Below are positions 35,973 to 45,994 of a stretch of 51,236 nt of DNA, piece after piece. How positions within the stretch are numbered: position 1 is the stretch's first letter; each line of letters starts with the position of its first letter. Location: assembly GCA_020722945.1 (NCBI GenBank), contig DYJV01000008.1, positions 1 through 51,236 of the forward strand, given 5' to 3'. A program made the translations under genes and the position numbers. The notes under the pieces are model-generated. The model was not told the origin of the DNA and made no database searches. It worked only from the letters and a program-made list of their open reading frames with translations. The stretch comes from Candidatus Methylomirabilis sp. GTDB taxonomy: Bacteria; DYJV01.

Positions 35973-36215
35973 ATCACTCTCCCCTATATTAATATTAAAA
36001 AAATATCCGATAGTAGTTTAAACTTAAATAATGAGATAAAATAGAACTATATTTTGCCATATAATTTTTGTAATACTTTTTACAATATACAGAGAGATTA
36101 ATCAAGTGGTTTGATTAAACACTCTTTATAATGCTTCAATCTATCTATCTTTATTTAAATAATGGATGGGAAAAATAATTAAATTTAAACTGTATTAAAA
36201 TAAATTAAAAATTTA

Positions 36216-36244
36216 TTGACAAAATGATAATAATAACTTTATAG
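36216..36244 (+). promoter_or_regulatory. Promoter for the diguanylate cyclase gene
   Basis: TTGACA followed after 17-18 bp by TTATAG/TATAGA, about 22 bp before the ATG. The ribosome site GGAG lies between promoter and start. Confidence 0.55.
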
Positions 36245-36266
36245 AGATTTTTAATCGGAGCCTTTT

Positions 36267-37826
36267 ATGTTTATGCCACTAAAGAAAAATAAAATTACAA
36301 ATGTTCTTATAATATCTCTAATACTATTTGGACTCCTTCTAATTATATCAAATTTCCTCTTTTTCTACAATAATGGTATACCTATTACACTCTTCAATCT
36401 GATAAAAATGAATCTTACAGCTCCCTCTCTCTTATTTATCAATTTTTTCACTATTCTTTACAACATATTTATATTTATTGTTTTGAAAAAGATAAAAAAA
36501 GATTCAGCTATCAATAAAGATATGGAGAAAGAGTTCAAACCATTCAAAAATCTCCTCGATAATGCACCAGCAGTTGTAATTTACTCTGACCCAAAAGGGT
36601 ATTTTAGATTTGTCAATAAATCTTTTCAAGAAATTACAGGATATTCAAAGGAGGAAGTGCTCAAGGCTCACAAACATATATCTGAATTTTACAAAGATGG
36701 TATTGATGAAGCTAAAATGGTGATGGATATAATGCGTAAAACAGACAAAGGTGGTATTGGTAAAATAATTGACCATAGAATTGATATTATAACAAGATAC
36801 AAAGAGATTATCCCATCAACTATCTTTGCCAATATTGTATATGACGATGATGGCAATGAAGCTGGGTCAATAGGTTTTATCTTTGATATAAGAGATAGGC
36901 TAAAACTTGAAGATGCTCTTGAGAAATCAAAAGACAAATACAAGAAACTTATAGAAAATGCTGGCGAAGGGATCTATATAAGACAAGACCACCAATTCAA
37001 ATATGCAAACAGAAAATTTAAAGAGATGCTTGGATATGCAGACTCAGAAGAGTTTATGAATTTACCTATTACCACCATAATAGACGAATCTTCATTCAAT
37101 ATATGCTCCAATCTCTACTGCAAAATATTAAATGGAGAGTCTGTCAAAATGCCTTACGAAACTGTATTCAAAAAGAAAAATGGTGATAAAATCTTTGTTG
37201 AAATCACAATTAATCCTGTTGAATTTGAAGGTAAGAAAGCAGTTCAAGGTTTCGTAAGGGATGTTACAGACAAAAAGATACTTGAAGAGAAACTAAAAAA
37301 TGTTCACCAGCAGCTTCTTGAACAATCAATAAAGGATGAGTTAACAAATTTATACAATTACAGATACTTCAGGGAATCACTCAAAAATAAATATGCTGAA
37401 AGCAAACGTTACAATCTCCCATTATCTTTACTGATGTTGGATCTTGATGATTTTAAAAATATAAACGATATTTACGGACATTTGGCTGGTGATTTTGTCT
37501 TAAAAGAGTTTGCACAGATAATACTAAAAAATGTCAGGAGTTCAGATATTCCAGCAAGATATGGTGGTGAAGAGTTTGCAATTTTACTACCCAATACAGA
37601 TTCAAGTGGTGCAAAGGAGATAGCAGAGCGGCTAATACACGATATTAACATAAAAAAATTTATTTACGACATAAGTATCATCAAAGTAACTGCCAGTGTA
37701 GGTATCTCAACTCTTGATGCTGATACAATATTAAATGAAGATATGCTTATCAAATACGCAGATGAAGCTCTTTATTATGTGAAGAAAAATGGTAAAAACA
37801 ACCTAAAAATTATGAATGAAGAATAG
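36267..37826 (+). CDS. Membrane PAS-PAS-GGDEF diguanylate cyclase
   Basis: A 519-residue signalling protein. Two transmembrane segments (about 12-33 and 52-74) anchor it in the inner membrane. Two PAS domains follow (about 90-210, with FRFVNKSFQEITGYSKEE, and 220-335, with KYANRKFKEMLGY). Residues 350-515 form the GGDEF domain: DELTNLYNYRYF, LDLDDFKNIND and RYGGEEF (active site 433-437), so it should make c-di-GMP. RSSD lies exactly five residues before GGEEF, the position of the inhibitory I-site, so product feedback is likely. The short loop between the helices makes the PAS domains the probable sensors. Monocistronic. Confidence 0.9.
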   Translation: MFMPLKKNKITNVLIISLILFGLLLIISNFLFFYNNGIPITLFNLIKMNLTAPSLLFINFFTILYNIFIFIVLKKIKKDSAINKDMEKEFKPFKNLLDNAPAVVIYSDPKGYFRFVNKSFQEITGYSKEEVLKAHKHISEFYKDGIDEAKMVMDIMRKTDKGGIGKIIDHRIDIITRYKEIIPSTIFANIVYDDDGNEAGSIGFIFDIRDRLKLEDALEKSKDKYKKLIENAGEGIYIRQDHQFKYANRKFKEMLGYADSEEFMNLPITTIIDESSFNICSNLYCKILNGESVKMPYETVFKKKNGDKIFVEITINPVEFEGKKAVQGFVRDVTDKKILEEKLKNVHQQLLEQSIKDELTNLYNYRYFRESLKNKYAESKRYNLPLSLLMLDLDDFKNINDIYGHLAGDFVLKEFAQIILKNVRSSDIPARYGGEEFAILLPNTDSSGAKEIAERLIHDINIKKFIYDISIIKVTASVGISTLDADTILNEDMLIKYADEALYYVKKNGKNNLKIMNEE

Positions 37827-38027
37827 CATCAACTAAACTTTTACAAACCTGATCCACAATATCTCTTACCGCTATTTCTATCGGTGATAGTATGTCACCT
37901 TCAACTCCCCTACCCTCTATAATCAAGGTTAAAAAGATTGAAACATTCTTTTTAATTTAATCTTACAACCACATTATAAAGATCAGGAGACTCCCGATTT
38001 AGATAAACTAATATTTGTTGATTAACA

Positions 38028-39443
38028 TCATTTTAAATTAGATTTATATCTTTTTATAAGTGTATCTTTTAACTCCCATAATTTTTTACTAATTCCAACT
38101 CTGTAAACGTGTGGATTTACAAATCTTTTATGCTCTTCATTAAGAGTTTCAAACCTTTTGTTCTTATACTCGACAATATCTTTGATGGAAAAGTTGATTC
38201 TGATTTCACCATCTTTATAAACAGGTAGTAAAAGTTCTTCATATTCACTCTTATCAACAGGGGTTTTTTTGTAAATATCAAATGGATGCTTTATTACTTT
38301 AATATTCTCTTCTTTTTCAAGAATAATGCCATCTATAAAAAATTTACTATTAAAATCAAAATATCTTCTCACCTTTTTTATCCCGGGATTGTTTATCTTC
38401 TCTATATTTTCAGATATTTTTATCTTAGCTTCACCATTTAATGAGGAAAGTTTGTATACTCCGTCCAGAGCAGGTTGATCATAAGCAGTAATAAGCCTTG
38501 TCCCAACTCCCCACATATCGATAGGGGAATTTTGATTGTTAAGACTCTGTATAGTGTATTCGTCAAGCTGGTTTGAAACAAGAATCTTTACATAACCAAG
38601 ATTATTTTGGTCAAGTCGCTCCCTTACTTTTTTTGAAAAATATGAAAAATCTCCACTATCAAGCCTTACCCCTTTTAATTTGAGGTTTTTACGCTCCATC
38701 TCTTTAGCTACCTTGATAGCATTTGGAAGACCACTGTTTAATGTGTCATATGTATCAATGAGTAAAATTGCATTTTCTGGAAAGTTTTCAACAAAACTTC
38801 TAAATGCTAAATATTCATTAGCAAAACTTTGGACCCATGAATGAGCATGAGTCCCTTTTACAGGAATATCGTAGAGATAACCAGCAAGGGTATTAGATGT
38901 CGCAGCTGCACCACCTATTATTGAGGCTTTTGTAGCCATTATACCAGCAAAACCTTGGGCACGTCTCAATCCAAAATCGATAACAGGTTTACCTTCTGCA
39001 GCATAAACTATCCTTGATGTTTTAGTAGCTATAAGTGATTGAAAATTTATAATATTAAGAATCAGGGTTTCTATCAACTGGCACTCTATAATATTTCCCG
39101 ATACTCTTATAAGTGGTTCATTTGGGAAAACTATCTCACCCTCTCTGCAAGAGAGTATCTCTCCTCTGAATTTAAAATCTTTCAGATATGAGATAAAATC
39201 TTTTAAAAAACCTTGCTTTTCAAGGTATATAAGATTTTCATCAGTAAATCTAAAATCTTTAATAAGATTGAGAAAATCTCCAAGCCCTGCAAAAACAGTA
39301 TAGCCGCCATTGAATGGGTTACTCCTGAAAAAGTAATCAAAAGTTGCTATATCTTCCTTTTTATTTGTCAAAAAGTATCCTTGTGCCATTGTGAGTTCAT
39401 AAAAATCTGTGTATAATGCTGAAAAATCAAAACTCTTTAACAT
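38028..39443 (-). CDS. pncB: Nicotinate phosphoribosyltransferase
   Basis: A protein of about 471 residues of the nicotinate phosphoribosyltransferase family, which makes nicotinate mononucleotide from nicotinate and PRPP in NAD salvage. Motifs include YTDFYELTMAQGYF, FRSNPFNGGYTVFAGL, DFGLRRAQGFAG, GTHAHSWVQSF (with the His region that is phosphorylated in the family), LLIDTYDT, GVRLDSGDF and LVSNQLDEY. I set the start at the ATG of MLKSFDF, with AGGAG five bases upstream, 14 codons inside the track's ORF. Monocistronic. Confidence 0.93.
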   Translation of the reverse strand: MLKSFDFSALYTDFYELTMAQGYFLTNKKEDIATFDYFFRSNPFNGGYTVFAGLGDFLNLIKDFRFTDENLIYLEKQGFLKDFISYLKDFKFRGEILSCREGEIVFPNEPLIRVSGNIIECQLIETLILNIINFQSLIATKTSRIVYAAEGKPVIDFGLRRAQGFAGIMATKASIIGGAAATSNTLAGYLYDIPVKGTHAHSWVQSFANEYLAFRSFVENFPENAILLIDTYDTLNSGLPNAIKVAKEMERKNLKLKGVRLDSGDFSYFSKKVRERLDQNNLGYVKILVSNQLDEYTIQSLNNQNSPIDMWGVGTRLITAYDQPALDGVYKLSSLNGEAKIKISENIEKINNPGIKKVRRYFDFNSKFFIDGIILEKEENIKVIKHPFDIYKKTPVDKSEYEELLLPVYKDGEIRINFSIKDIVEYKNKRFETLNEEHKRFVNPHVYRVGISKKLWELKDTLIKRYKSNLK

Positions 39444-39610
39444 TGAATCTCCTTGATAATCTAACCCAATTTTGTAAAAATTCAATTAAGTTAGTAATAT
39501 GATTAAATAATATAAATCTAATTCTAAACTATATATTTTAAAAATTACCTTTTGGATAGAGAGATCAAAAATTTTTTTCACCTCTTTTATATTTATTTAA
39601 CAAAGTCTGA

Positions 39611-40195
39611 CTAATAAATAATCTCTACTTTTTTAAAATCTGATATCTTCTGGTATGCAGCAGCAATCACACAAATAGAGTAAGGTATCGTAAATATTGA
39701 AAGTATTCCATAAGGAAATGCTGTAAAAATATTAAGAAGAGCAAGTAAAAATAAAATTATCAGAAGTAATTTAAGGTTACTATTAAAAATTTTTATACTC
39801 TTTATGAAAGCGAGATAGATTGTTGTATCTTTTTCTAATACCAATATTGGAAGAACGAAGATAGTCGCAATTTGAAAATATACCCCCGGAAGCAGTAATA
39901 AAATGAATCCAACTGTGGTTACGGTAATATTAAAAAAAGAGTATATAAGTAATTTAAATGCTATATCTTTATCGGCAAATGGAGATAAGAGTGTCTGTAT
40001 CTCAACTTTACTATTAAAATTAAATATTACATTAAAAATTCCATAAAGGAAGAAAGGTCTTATAAATTCACCACCTATGAAAGTTACTTTAAAAAGAAAG
40101 ATATATGAGATTATCATCATAAGTGTAATGATAAAATAATTTGGCAGGTTAAGCATATAGATATTTAAAGCAGATTTGAATATCTCTTTTACCAT
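39611..40195 (-). CDS. Small polytopic membrane protein, unknown function
   Basis: A 194-residue protein with about five hydrophobic segments (IITLMMIISYIFLF, LIYSFFNITVTTVGFILLLLPG, LLLIILFLLALLNIF and others). It recalls the DUF975/UPF0259-type glycerophosphoryl-diester-linked membrane proteins, with the PG-x-Y-F-Q-I-A centre typical of that group, but the match is weak. Its ATG overlaps the ftsK stop by one base (TAATG), so it is co-translated with ftsK. No motif indicates function. Confidence 0.65.
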   Translation of the reverse strand: MVKEIFKSALNIYMLNLPNYFIITLMMIISYIFLFKVTFIGGEFIRPFFLYGIFNVIFNFNSKVEIQTLLSPFADKDIAFKLLIYSFFNITVTTVGFILLLLPGVYFQIATIFVLPILVLEKDTTIYLAFIKSIKIFNSNLKLLLIILFLLALLNIFTAFPYGILSIFTIPYSICVIAAAYQKISDFKKVEIIY

Positions 40196-42441
40196 TAGAT
40201 AAGGACTTTCCTCGGTTTACTTCCGTCAGCAGGTCCCACAATACCATCAGACTCCATCTGTTCTATAATATTGGCTGATCTATTGTAGCCTATCTTCAAT
40301 CTCCTCTGAAGCATCGAGATAGATATTGAATCAACTGTTTTGACAAATTCAATAGCCTCTTTGTAGAGAGAATCATTAGTAGAAAAATCTTCTTCATTAA
40401 CTATTGAACCATTTTTACCATTTTTATCAGAATCGTAATTCAAAATTTCAGACTCTATATATTGTGGGGAAGATGATGATTTTATAAAGTTTGTAACTTT
40501 TATAATCTCATCATTAGTAATAAATGCTCCCTGAAGCCTCACCACGGAAGAACTTCCAGGGGGTAGAAAAAGCATATCACCATAACCAAGTAGTGCCTCT
40601 GCTCCCATACTGTCGATAATAGTTCTTGAGTCAACCCTTGAAGTAACTTTGAAAGCTATTCTCGAAGGTAAATTATTTTTTATAACTCCTGTTATTACAT
40701 CTACTGAAGGTCTCTGCGTTGCAAGTATAAGATGGATACCAGCGGCTCTTGCTTTTTGGGTCAGCCTCGCAATAGATGTCTCAACATCTTTAGGTGCAAT
40801 CATCATAAGGTCTGCAAGCTCATCAATAACCACCACTATATATGGAAGTCTCTCACTTTTTGAGACTTTATAGTTGTATGAAAGGATATCTCTTACCTCT
40901 GAATTTGCCAATATCTCATAACGTCTATCCATCTCACCTATTGCCCATCTAAGTGCAATTGCAGCTTTGTCAGGCTGAGTAATTACAGGGAGGAGGAGAT
41001 GAGGAATTCCGTTATAAACTGACAATTCAAGCATCTTTGGATCAACAAGTATAAATTTTACCTCATCCTCTTTTGCTCGGTAAAGTATACTTATAAGAAG
41101 TGTATTTATACATACACTTTTACCCGAACCAGTAGAACCCGCAACCAAGAGATGAGGCATCTTTGAAAGATCTGAAACATACGGAGTCCCATCTATTGTT
41201 TTGCCAAGTGCTATTGTAAGGAGAGATTTTGAATCTTTCCATTGTGAAGAGTTAATAATTTCTCTAAAAAATACAACTTTTCTATTTTCATTTGGAATTT
41301 CGATACCTACAACAGATTTGCCTGGGATTGGCGCAACTATCCTTACAGAGAGTGCTTTTAGTGCCATAGTAATATCATTTGAAAGAGCTGTTATTTTGCT
41401 TAACTTTATACCGGGTGCTGGCTCAAACTCAAATAAAGTAACAACAGGTCCTGTGATTACCTTTGCGACTTTCCCATCTATTCCAAAATCAGAGAATTTT
41501 TCAAGTAACACACTCTTCTTATTTTCAAGGTATTCAGGATCTACCCTGTCTGTGTGCTGGGGTGGTTCTGATAGAAGAGATAATGGGGGATCTTTTGGTA
41601 AATCATCAATAACTTTTTTATCTCTTTTTGAATAACTCTCCTCAACACTATCTTTACTAACTCTATCTACTTGATATTTAGATTGACCCCCTCTATCTTT
41701 ATCAACTATAGTTAAGGTCTCATTATTCTTAACACCTTTGTCAGGGATTTGGATGTTAGAGTTATCAAGATCAAATTTGATATCCTCATCCCTCTTAGTA
41801 AGTTTTTCAAAAATATACGACAACTTTCCTTTAAAATTTGTAAAATTCAGTTTAAATATCTTATTTTTCAGAAATATTATAGATAAAAATAAAAATTTTG
41901 GTAAATCTGTCATAAACTTTATAATGGAAAACTTAAATGTAAGTATAATCGATAAGATGAATATTGTAATGATAATTATTATAGCTCCTGTAAAATTAAA
42001 GTATTTTACAAGAAATTCAGAAATTAAAGAGCCGACAAAACCACCTGAAAGAACAAGACCATCTCGAAAATTAATTTTCTCAGGCAAGAATATTGTAAAC
42101 ATTGATGAGAGTGTAAGGATAAATATTATAAATGAAAAGATGTGGATATTTTTTATAATATCATTTTTGAAAATTTTAATGAGATATAAAAATATTACAA
42201 ATGGCAGCAGTATAGATGAAAAACCAAATATCTGTATCAAAATATCTGCAACAACAGCTCCTACAGGTCCACAGATATTTTTAACTTTTATTGTGGAAAA
42301 GGTGTTAAAAGAGGGATCCTTAGGATTATAAGATACGATACTTAGAAAAACAAGCATAGTAAGAGAGACCAACAACCAGAAGAAGATCTCTCTTTTTATG
42401 TCAACCTGCTTAATTTTGTTTATAATATCTGAGATGAACAT
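40195..42441 (-). CDS. ftsK: DNA translocase FtsK
   Basis: A 748-residue FtsK/SpoIIIE protein that pumps chromosome DNA during division. Four or so N-terminal transmembrane helices, a linker of about 100 residues that is short and not Pro/Gln-rich, then the motor: GKTIDGTPYVSDLSKMPHLLVAGSTG with Walker A (GSTGSGKSV), Walker B (IVVVIDELADLMM), and HLILATQRPSVDVITGVIKNNLPSRIAFKV. The C-terminal winged-helix gamma domain (SISMLQRRLKIGYNRSANIIEQM) reads KOPS-type sites. The last residues (PRKVLI) are usual for the family. No strong ribosome site is seen at the ATG. Confidence 0.95.
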   Translation of the reverse strand: MFISDIINKIKQVDIKREIFFWLLVSLTMLVFLSIVSYNPKDPSFNTFSTIKVKNICGPVGAVVADILIQIFGFSSILLPFVIFLYLIKIFKNDIIKNIHIFSFIIFILTLSSMFTIFLPEKINFRDGLVLSGGFVGSLISEFLVKYFNFTGAIIIIITIFILSIILTFKFSIIKFMTDLPKFLFLSIIFLKNKIFKLNFTNFKGKLSYIFEKLTKRDEDIKFDLDNSNIQIPDKGVKNNETLTIVDKDRGGQSKYQVDRVSKDSVEESYSKRDKKVIDDLPKDPPLSLLSEPPQHTDRVDPEYLENKKSVLLEKFSDFGIDGKVAKVITGPVVTLFEFEPAPGIKLSKITALSNDITMALKALSVRIVAPIPGKSVVGIEIPNENRKVVFFREIINSSQWKDSKSLLTIALGKTIDGTPYVSDLSKMPHLLVAGSTGSGKSVCINTLLISILYRAKEDEVKFILVDPKMLELSVYNGIPHLLLPVITQPDKAAIALRWAIGEMDRRYEILANSEVRDILSYNYKVSKSERLPYIVVVIDELADLMMIAPKDVETSIARLTQKARAAGIHLILATQRPSVDVITGVIKNNLPSRIAFKVTSRVDSRTIIDSMGAEALLGYGDMLFLPPGSSSVVRLQGAFITNDEIIKVTNFIKSSSSPQYIESEILNYDSDKNGKNGSIVNEEDFSTNDSLYKEAIEFVKTVDSISISMLQRRLKIGYNRSANIIEQMESDGIVGPADGSKPRKVLI

Positions 42442-42494
42442 TACATTAAGAAGAAAATAGCACTATAATTAAAACTCCACAAAAGGTTCACAAA

Positions 42495-44441
42495 TCAATA
42501 CGCAGGGAAACCCACAATATATGAAGCTGCTTTTATAGCAAGAGGATTGACAGAACTCTTTTTGATAACAGCACAGTATATTTCATCATTGTTGAGATAA
42601 AAACCCTCTATGCCACCTTCAAGTTTACCTGTGTAAGGTTTCATCGTAACATCTCCCATGCTGTTTTTATAAACAAGTCTGAGCTCACCCTCTTTGAACA
42701 ATCCAACATCACCCAAAACAGCATCTAATGTAGCATAATTTTTAACAATTAGGACACTCTCCTTTCCACTTGCATCCTTTGTAAATTTGAGAGGTTTCAC
42801 ATCAATGGCTTTCTGCTTGTTATATTCAAATTTCTCTGTCCCAAGATTCACAGAAGCAGAGTTAAATGTGCCACCAAGACTTTCATCACCATTATAAATA
42901 GCTTCACCCTTTTGGTAAACCATAAGTTTGTGAATCTCATTTACAAAAAGGATCTCTTTTACTCCATCTCCATCAAGATCAGCTTTTACAGAGGATGAGA
43001 GTCTAAAACCAAAAGGTATCCAAGTATCTTTTACTCTTTCTATCTTGTCCCCTTTTAGGTTTATCTTAGAGAGGGTGCTGCCAAAAATATTTTCAGAATC
43101 AAAACTCTGCGATGCAAACTCCTCAACACCATTGTCGTCAAAGTCAAATGTCCCAAATATATGATTGAGGTGATCAGCAATGATTGAAATCTTGTTACCA
43201 TTTATTTTGTAAATCCTTGAATCCATAGAATCTTTCATTAAGATATTTACAACTATCTCAACATCTCCATTATTATCAACATCTATAAATCTTACACCGA
43301 TTATATTGCCAAAACCTTTATAAGTATCACCTGTAAGCTTTCTGAAAGTATCTGAAGATAGCTCACCATATATAATTGAGGTTCCATCACTATAGATAAT
43401 TTTATCTTTGTAAAAATCTACTGTTTTAACCTTTTCTGAAAGCTGAGATATATTTCTGAATTTGGTTATCACAGGCTTTGTATTTTCAAATGTCTCCATG
43501 TTGTATTTGGAGGCAGTAGTTTTGGCAGTTCCGGGATACTTTTTGGCAGTTTCTGGAGGAAGTTTTTGAAGTTGAGCATTTGGATAAGGGGGCTGCTGGT
43601 TGGACAACTGATTTGGTAACTGTGGAGATTGTCCATAAGGGTATTGTGGTAGAGCTGCTGCTACCTGTCCCTGATTACCCATAGGGTAAACAGAGAGTGA
43701 TGGATATTGTGAAGAATTGGCTGATGATGCAACTTTTTTGGAATCATCCTTTTCAGGATTGTAGTTGATCATCTTGTTGGATAGGTCAAATGTTTCTTCA
43801 TAGAGTCCGATTGAGTATTTGGTGTAGTTTGAAAAAAGTTTAACAGATATTTTTTTGGATTTTGGATTTTCACTATCTTTTATAAAAACCTTAAGGTTCA
43901 CTATATATTCATCTCTTCCGGGTGGGATATTAACATTTTCAGGGATAATCTCAAATTCACTAAAAGCTGACATCCCAAGCTCAATATAACTCTGAATATT
44001 GTATGCAGCAAGAGGTTTGTCAGAAAGATTTTCTACATCACTCAACTTAAAGATAACTCTTTTGGAATATTTTACTTTATCACCAACTTTAATACCTTTA
44101 TTTTCTATTATATCACCTATACCAATACTACCTGAAACCTCTTTTAGTGACAAAAGAGCTATTCTATCCTCAATCTGCCCTACTATTTTACCAGATAGTT
44201 TGTTTACAATAGGTCCTTCCTGCCTATAAATACTTGCTTCCATACCTTTTTGGGGAGTAAAATTCTCAAATTGGATAACAGCTTCTTTCCTCTCTGGAAT
44301 AACAGCTACAACTTCACCATAATAGGTAAAAGATTTTTTAACCTTTGAAAATATATCTGTCATAGTCTGGTCAAGATACTTTGCATGTATGGAGGTAGAG
44401 ATAAGAAGAGTATAAAAAATTGCAATAATTATTTTTTTCAT
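42495..44441 (-). CDS. Exported FG-GAP/VCBS-like repeat protein, unknown function
   Basis: A 648-residue protein with a signal peptide (MKKIIIAIFYTLLISTSIHA). The first 230 residues include beta-rich segments (GEVVAVIPERKEAVIQFEN and GDKVKYSKRVIF). A flexible Pro/Gln/Tyr-rich linker follows (residues about 255-305, for example QYPYGQSPQLPNQL). The C-terminal 340 residues have FG-GAP/VCBS-like calcium-binding loops such as DVDNNGDVEIVVN, FDFDDNGVEEF and KADLDGDGVKEILFV, likely a beta-propeller. Such proteins act at the cell surface or periplasm. The location between ftsK and the lptFG group does not explain it. GGGG precedes the ATG. Confidence 0.78.
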   Translation of the reverse strand: MKKIIIAIFYTLLISTSIHAKYLDQTMTDIFSKVKKSFTYYGEVVAVIPERKEAVIQFENFTPQKGMEASIYRQEGPIVNKLSGKIVGQIEDRIALLSLKEVSGSIGIGDIIENKGIKVGDKVKYSKRVIFKLSDVENLSDKPLAAYNIQSYIELGMSAFSEFEIIPENVNIPPGRDEYIVNLKVFIKDSENPKSKKISVKLFSNYTKYSIGLYEETFDLSNKMINYNPEKDDSKKVASSANSSQYPSLSVYPMGNQGQVAAALPQYPYGQSPQLPNQLSNQQPPYPNAQLQKLPPETAKKYPGTAKTTASKYNMETFENTKPVITKFRNISQLSEKVKTVDFYKDKIIYSDGTSIIYGELSSDTFRKLTGDTYKGFGNIIGVRFIDVDNNGDVEIVVNILMKDSMDSRIYKINGNKISIIADHLNHIFGTFDFDDNGVEEFASQSFDSENIFGSTLSKINLKGDKIERVKDTWIPFGFRLSSSVKADLDGDGVKEILFVNEIHKLMVYQKGEAIYNGDESLGGTFNSASVNLGTEKFEYNKQKAIDVKPLKFTKDASGKESVLIVKNYATLDAVLGDVGLFKEGELRLVYKNSMGDVTMKPYTGKLEGGIEGFYLNNDEIYCAVIKKSSVNPLAIKAASYIVGFPAY

Positions 44442-44552
44442 TAAAATCCCCTATTTTAGAATATAAATAAAGAAAACAATTAATTTAATATACTGCTTTT
44501 GTCAATAAATAATTTTAAAAATGAGCTGATATTAAGAAATTTTAAGAAAATT

Positions 44553-44981
44553 TTAGAAATTGAGTTTCTTTGCTCTTATCCTAAAAGAGACTATAATGTC
44601 TTTAAATGAGATATCAACAAATTTATAGATTAATTTCTGTGCAATGAAATTTTTGACAAAATATTGAAGATTAAAAGAGACTTCTGTAAGAAATGGATCA
44701 ATCTCTTTAAAACGCCACTCACCTTCAAAAATTGAAAGTGGACCCTCAATTTGTTTGAAAGTTACACGGTCAGGTGGGAAAAAATCTGCTCTCATAATTA
44801 CATTTTTTATAGGTATTGTAGGAATTATTTCAACCAATACACCAAGCTCGTCCCTTTCAATAACATTAACCTTTTTAAAGCCAAGCACAAATTCAGGATA
44901 CTTTTCAATATCTGTTATTATACTGAATCCTCTACTTAAACTTATAGAGACTTTGTCTACAAAACTCATTCTTTTTATCAT
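44553..44981 (-). CDS. SRPBCC/START protein, RatA/COQ10-like
   Basis: A 142-residue lipid- or quinone-binding START-fold protein. ITDIEKYPEFVLGFKKVNVIE and the downstream FEGEWRFKEIDP...V.F.L.Y segments match the RatA/COQ10 family. In other bacteria members bind ubiquinone or affect ribosome association. Its ATG overlaps the AI-2E permease stop by 4 bp (ATGA), with AAGG upstream, so it belongs to the lptF-lptG-rsmE-permease operon. The toxin name RatA should not be taken as evidence of a toxin here. Confidence 0.83.
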   Translation of the reverse strand: MIKRMSFVDKVSISLSRGFSIITDIEKYPEFVLGFKKVNVIERDELGVLVEIIPTIPIKNVIMRADFFPPDRVTFKQIEGPLSIFEGEWRFKEIDPFLTEVSFNLQYFVKNFIAQKLIYKFVDISFKDIIVSFRIRAKKLNF

Positions 44982-45991
44982 TTAAAATACCTTGAATTTT
45001 GATAGTAGTTCAAACCATATTCATAAAGGACTTTTAAGGTTGAAGCCAATGGGATAGCAATAAGCAAACCTATAAAATTAAAAATTTTACCAAAAACAGC
45101 AAGACTCAATATTACTACAACAGGGTGAAGCCCAACCTTATTCCCAACTATCTTGGGAGTTATGAAAAAACTTTCTAAAAACTGGACAACTCCAAAAACA
45201 AGAAAAACATACAACAACCCTAATAAACTCTGATCATGCAAAAATGATATCAAAATCGAACTTACAATACCTAATAAAAATCCTAAATAAGGGATAATAC
45301 TTGCAAAACCTGAAAATATCCCGATTATGAGTGCTGAATCAAGACCTATCATAATTAATCCTGCTGAATAAAGTATTGCGAGTATAAGGCAGATAAGGAG
45401 CTGTCCCCTCACAAAAAGACTAACTGAATTGTCTATCTTCCCAAATATCTCTGACACTTTTGATACAAACTTAGGAGGTATTTTACCCTTGATATTAGCT
45501 TTTATATGGTCAAACTCTTTAAGAAAGTAGAATGTAAATATCGGGATAAATAGAAAATTAAGCATATTTGCAACCATTGAGAAGATGTTATTTAGCACTT
45601 TATTTGCAATGTTTAGACTTTGTGGAAAAATTTTGTCAATAGGGATATCCACCTTTTGTAAAATTTCAAAATGAGTATTTATAAGAGCTTTCCACTTTTC
45701 TATATATGAGGGTAAATTTTCAGCCAAATTATTGAATTCTGAGATAAATGCAGGAACAACAAAGATTAAAAGGAGTGAAAAGATAGAAAAGGATATAATA
45801 ATTATCAATATAATGGAGAAAGTCCTTGAAAAGTAACGTTCCATAAGATCAACAAGTGGGTCAAGTATGTAGGCAATAAATAGTGAGATAAAAACAGGGG
45901 TCAAAATATCTCTTAACCAATAAATAAAATAAAAAATTGCTCCAAGAACCGATAGGATAAATACTATTTTAAATTCGTCAGATACTTTCAT
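44978..45991 (-). CDS. AI-2E family transporter (PerM-like permease)
   Basis: A 337-residue membrane protein with about seven to eight transmembrane segments. PVFISLFIAYILDPLVDLMERY at the N-terminus, FLFIPIFTFYFLKEFD in the middle and GIFSGFASIIPYLGFLLG near residue 230 are family hallmarks, as is the C-terminal GNKVGLHPVVVILSLAVFG. The family includes Tqs/YdgG AI-2 exporters and Na+/H+ antiporters; substrate cannot be assigned. It starts 3 bp after the rsmE stop and overlaps the RatA-like gene by 4 bp. Confidence 0.9.
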   Translation of the reverse strand: MKVSDEFKIVFILSVLGAIFYFIYWLRDILTPVFISLFIAYILDPLVDLMERYFSRTFSIILIIIISFSIFSLLLIFVVPAFISEFNNLAENLPSYIEKWKALINTHFEILQKVDIPIDKIFPQSLNIANKVLNNIFSMVANMLNFLFIPIFTFYFLKEFDHIKANIKGKIPPKFVSKVSEIFGKIDNSVSLFVRGQLLICLILAILYSAGLIMIGLDSALIIGIFSGFASIIPYLGFLLGIVSSILISFLHDQSLLGLLYVFLVFGVVQFLESFFITPKIVGNKVGLHPVVVILSLAVFGKIFNFIGLLIAIPLASTLKVLYEYGLNYYQNSRYFK

Positions 45992-45994
45992 AGG

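Noticed and set aside
41738-42331. 197-codon plus-strand ORF
   Set aside because: Antisense of the FtsK membrane region; the ftsK reading is clear.
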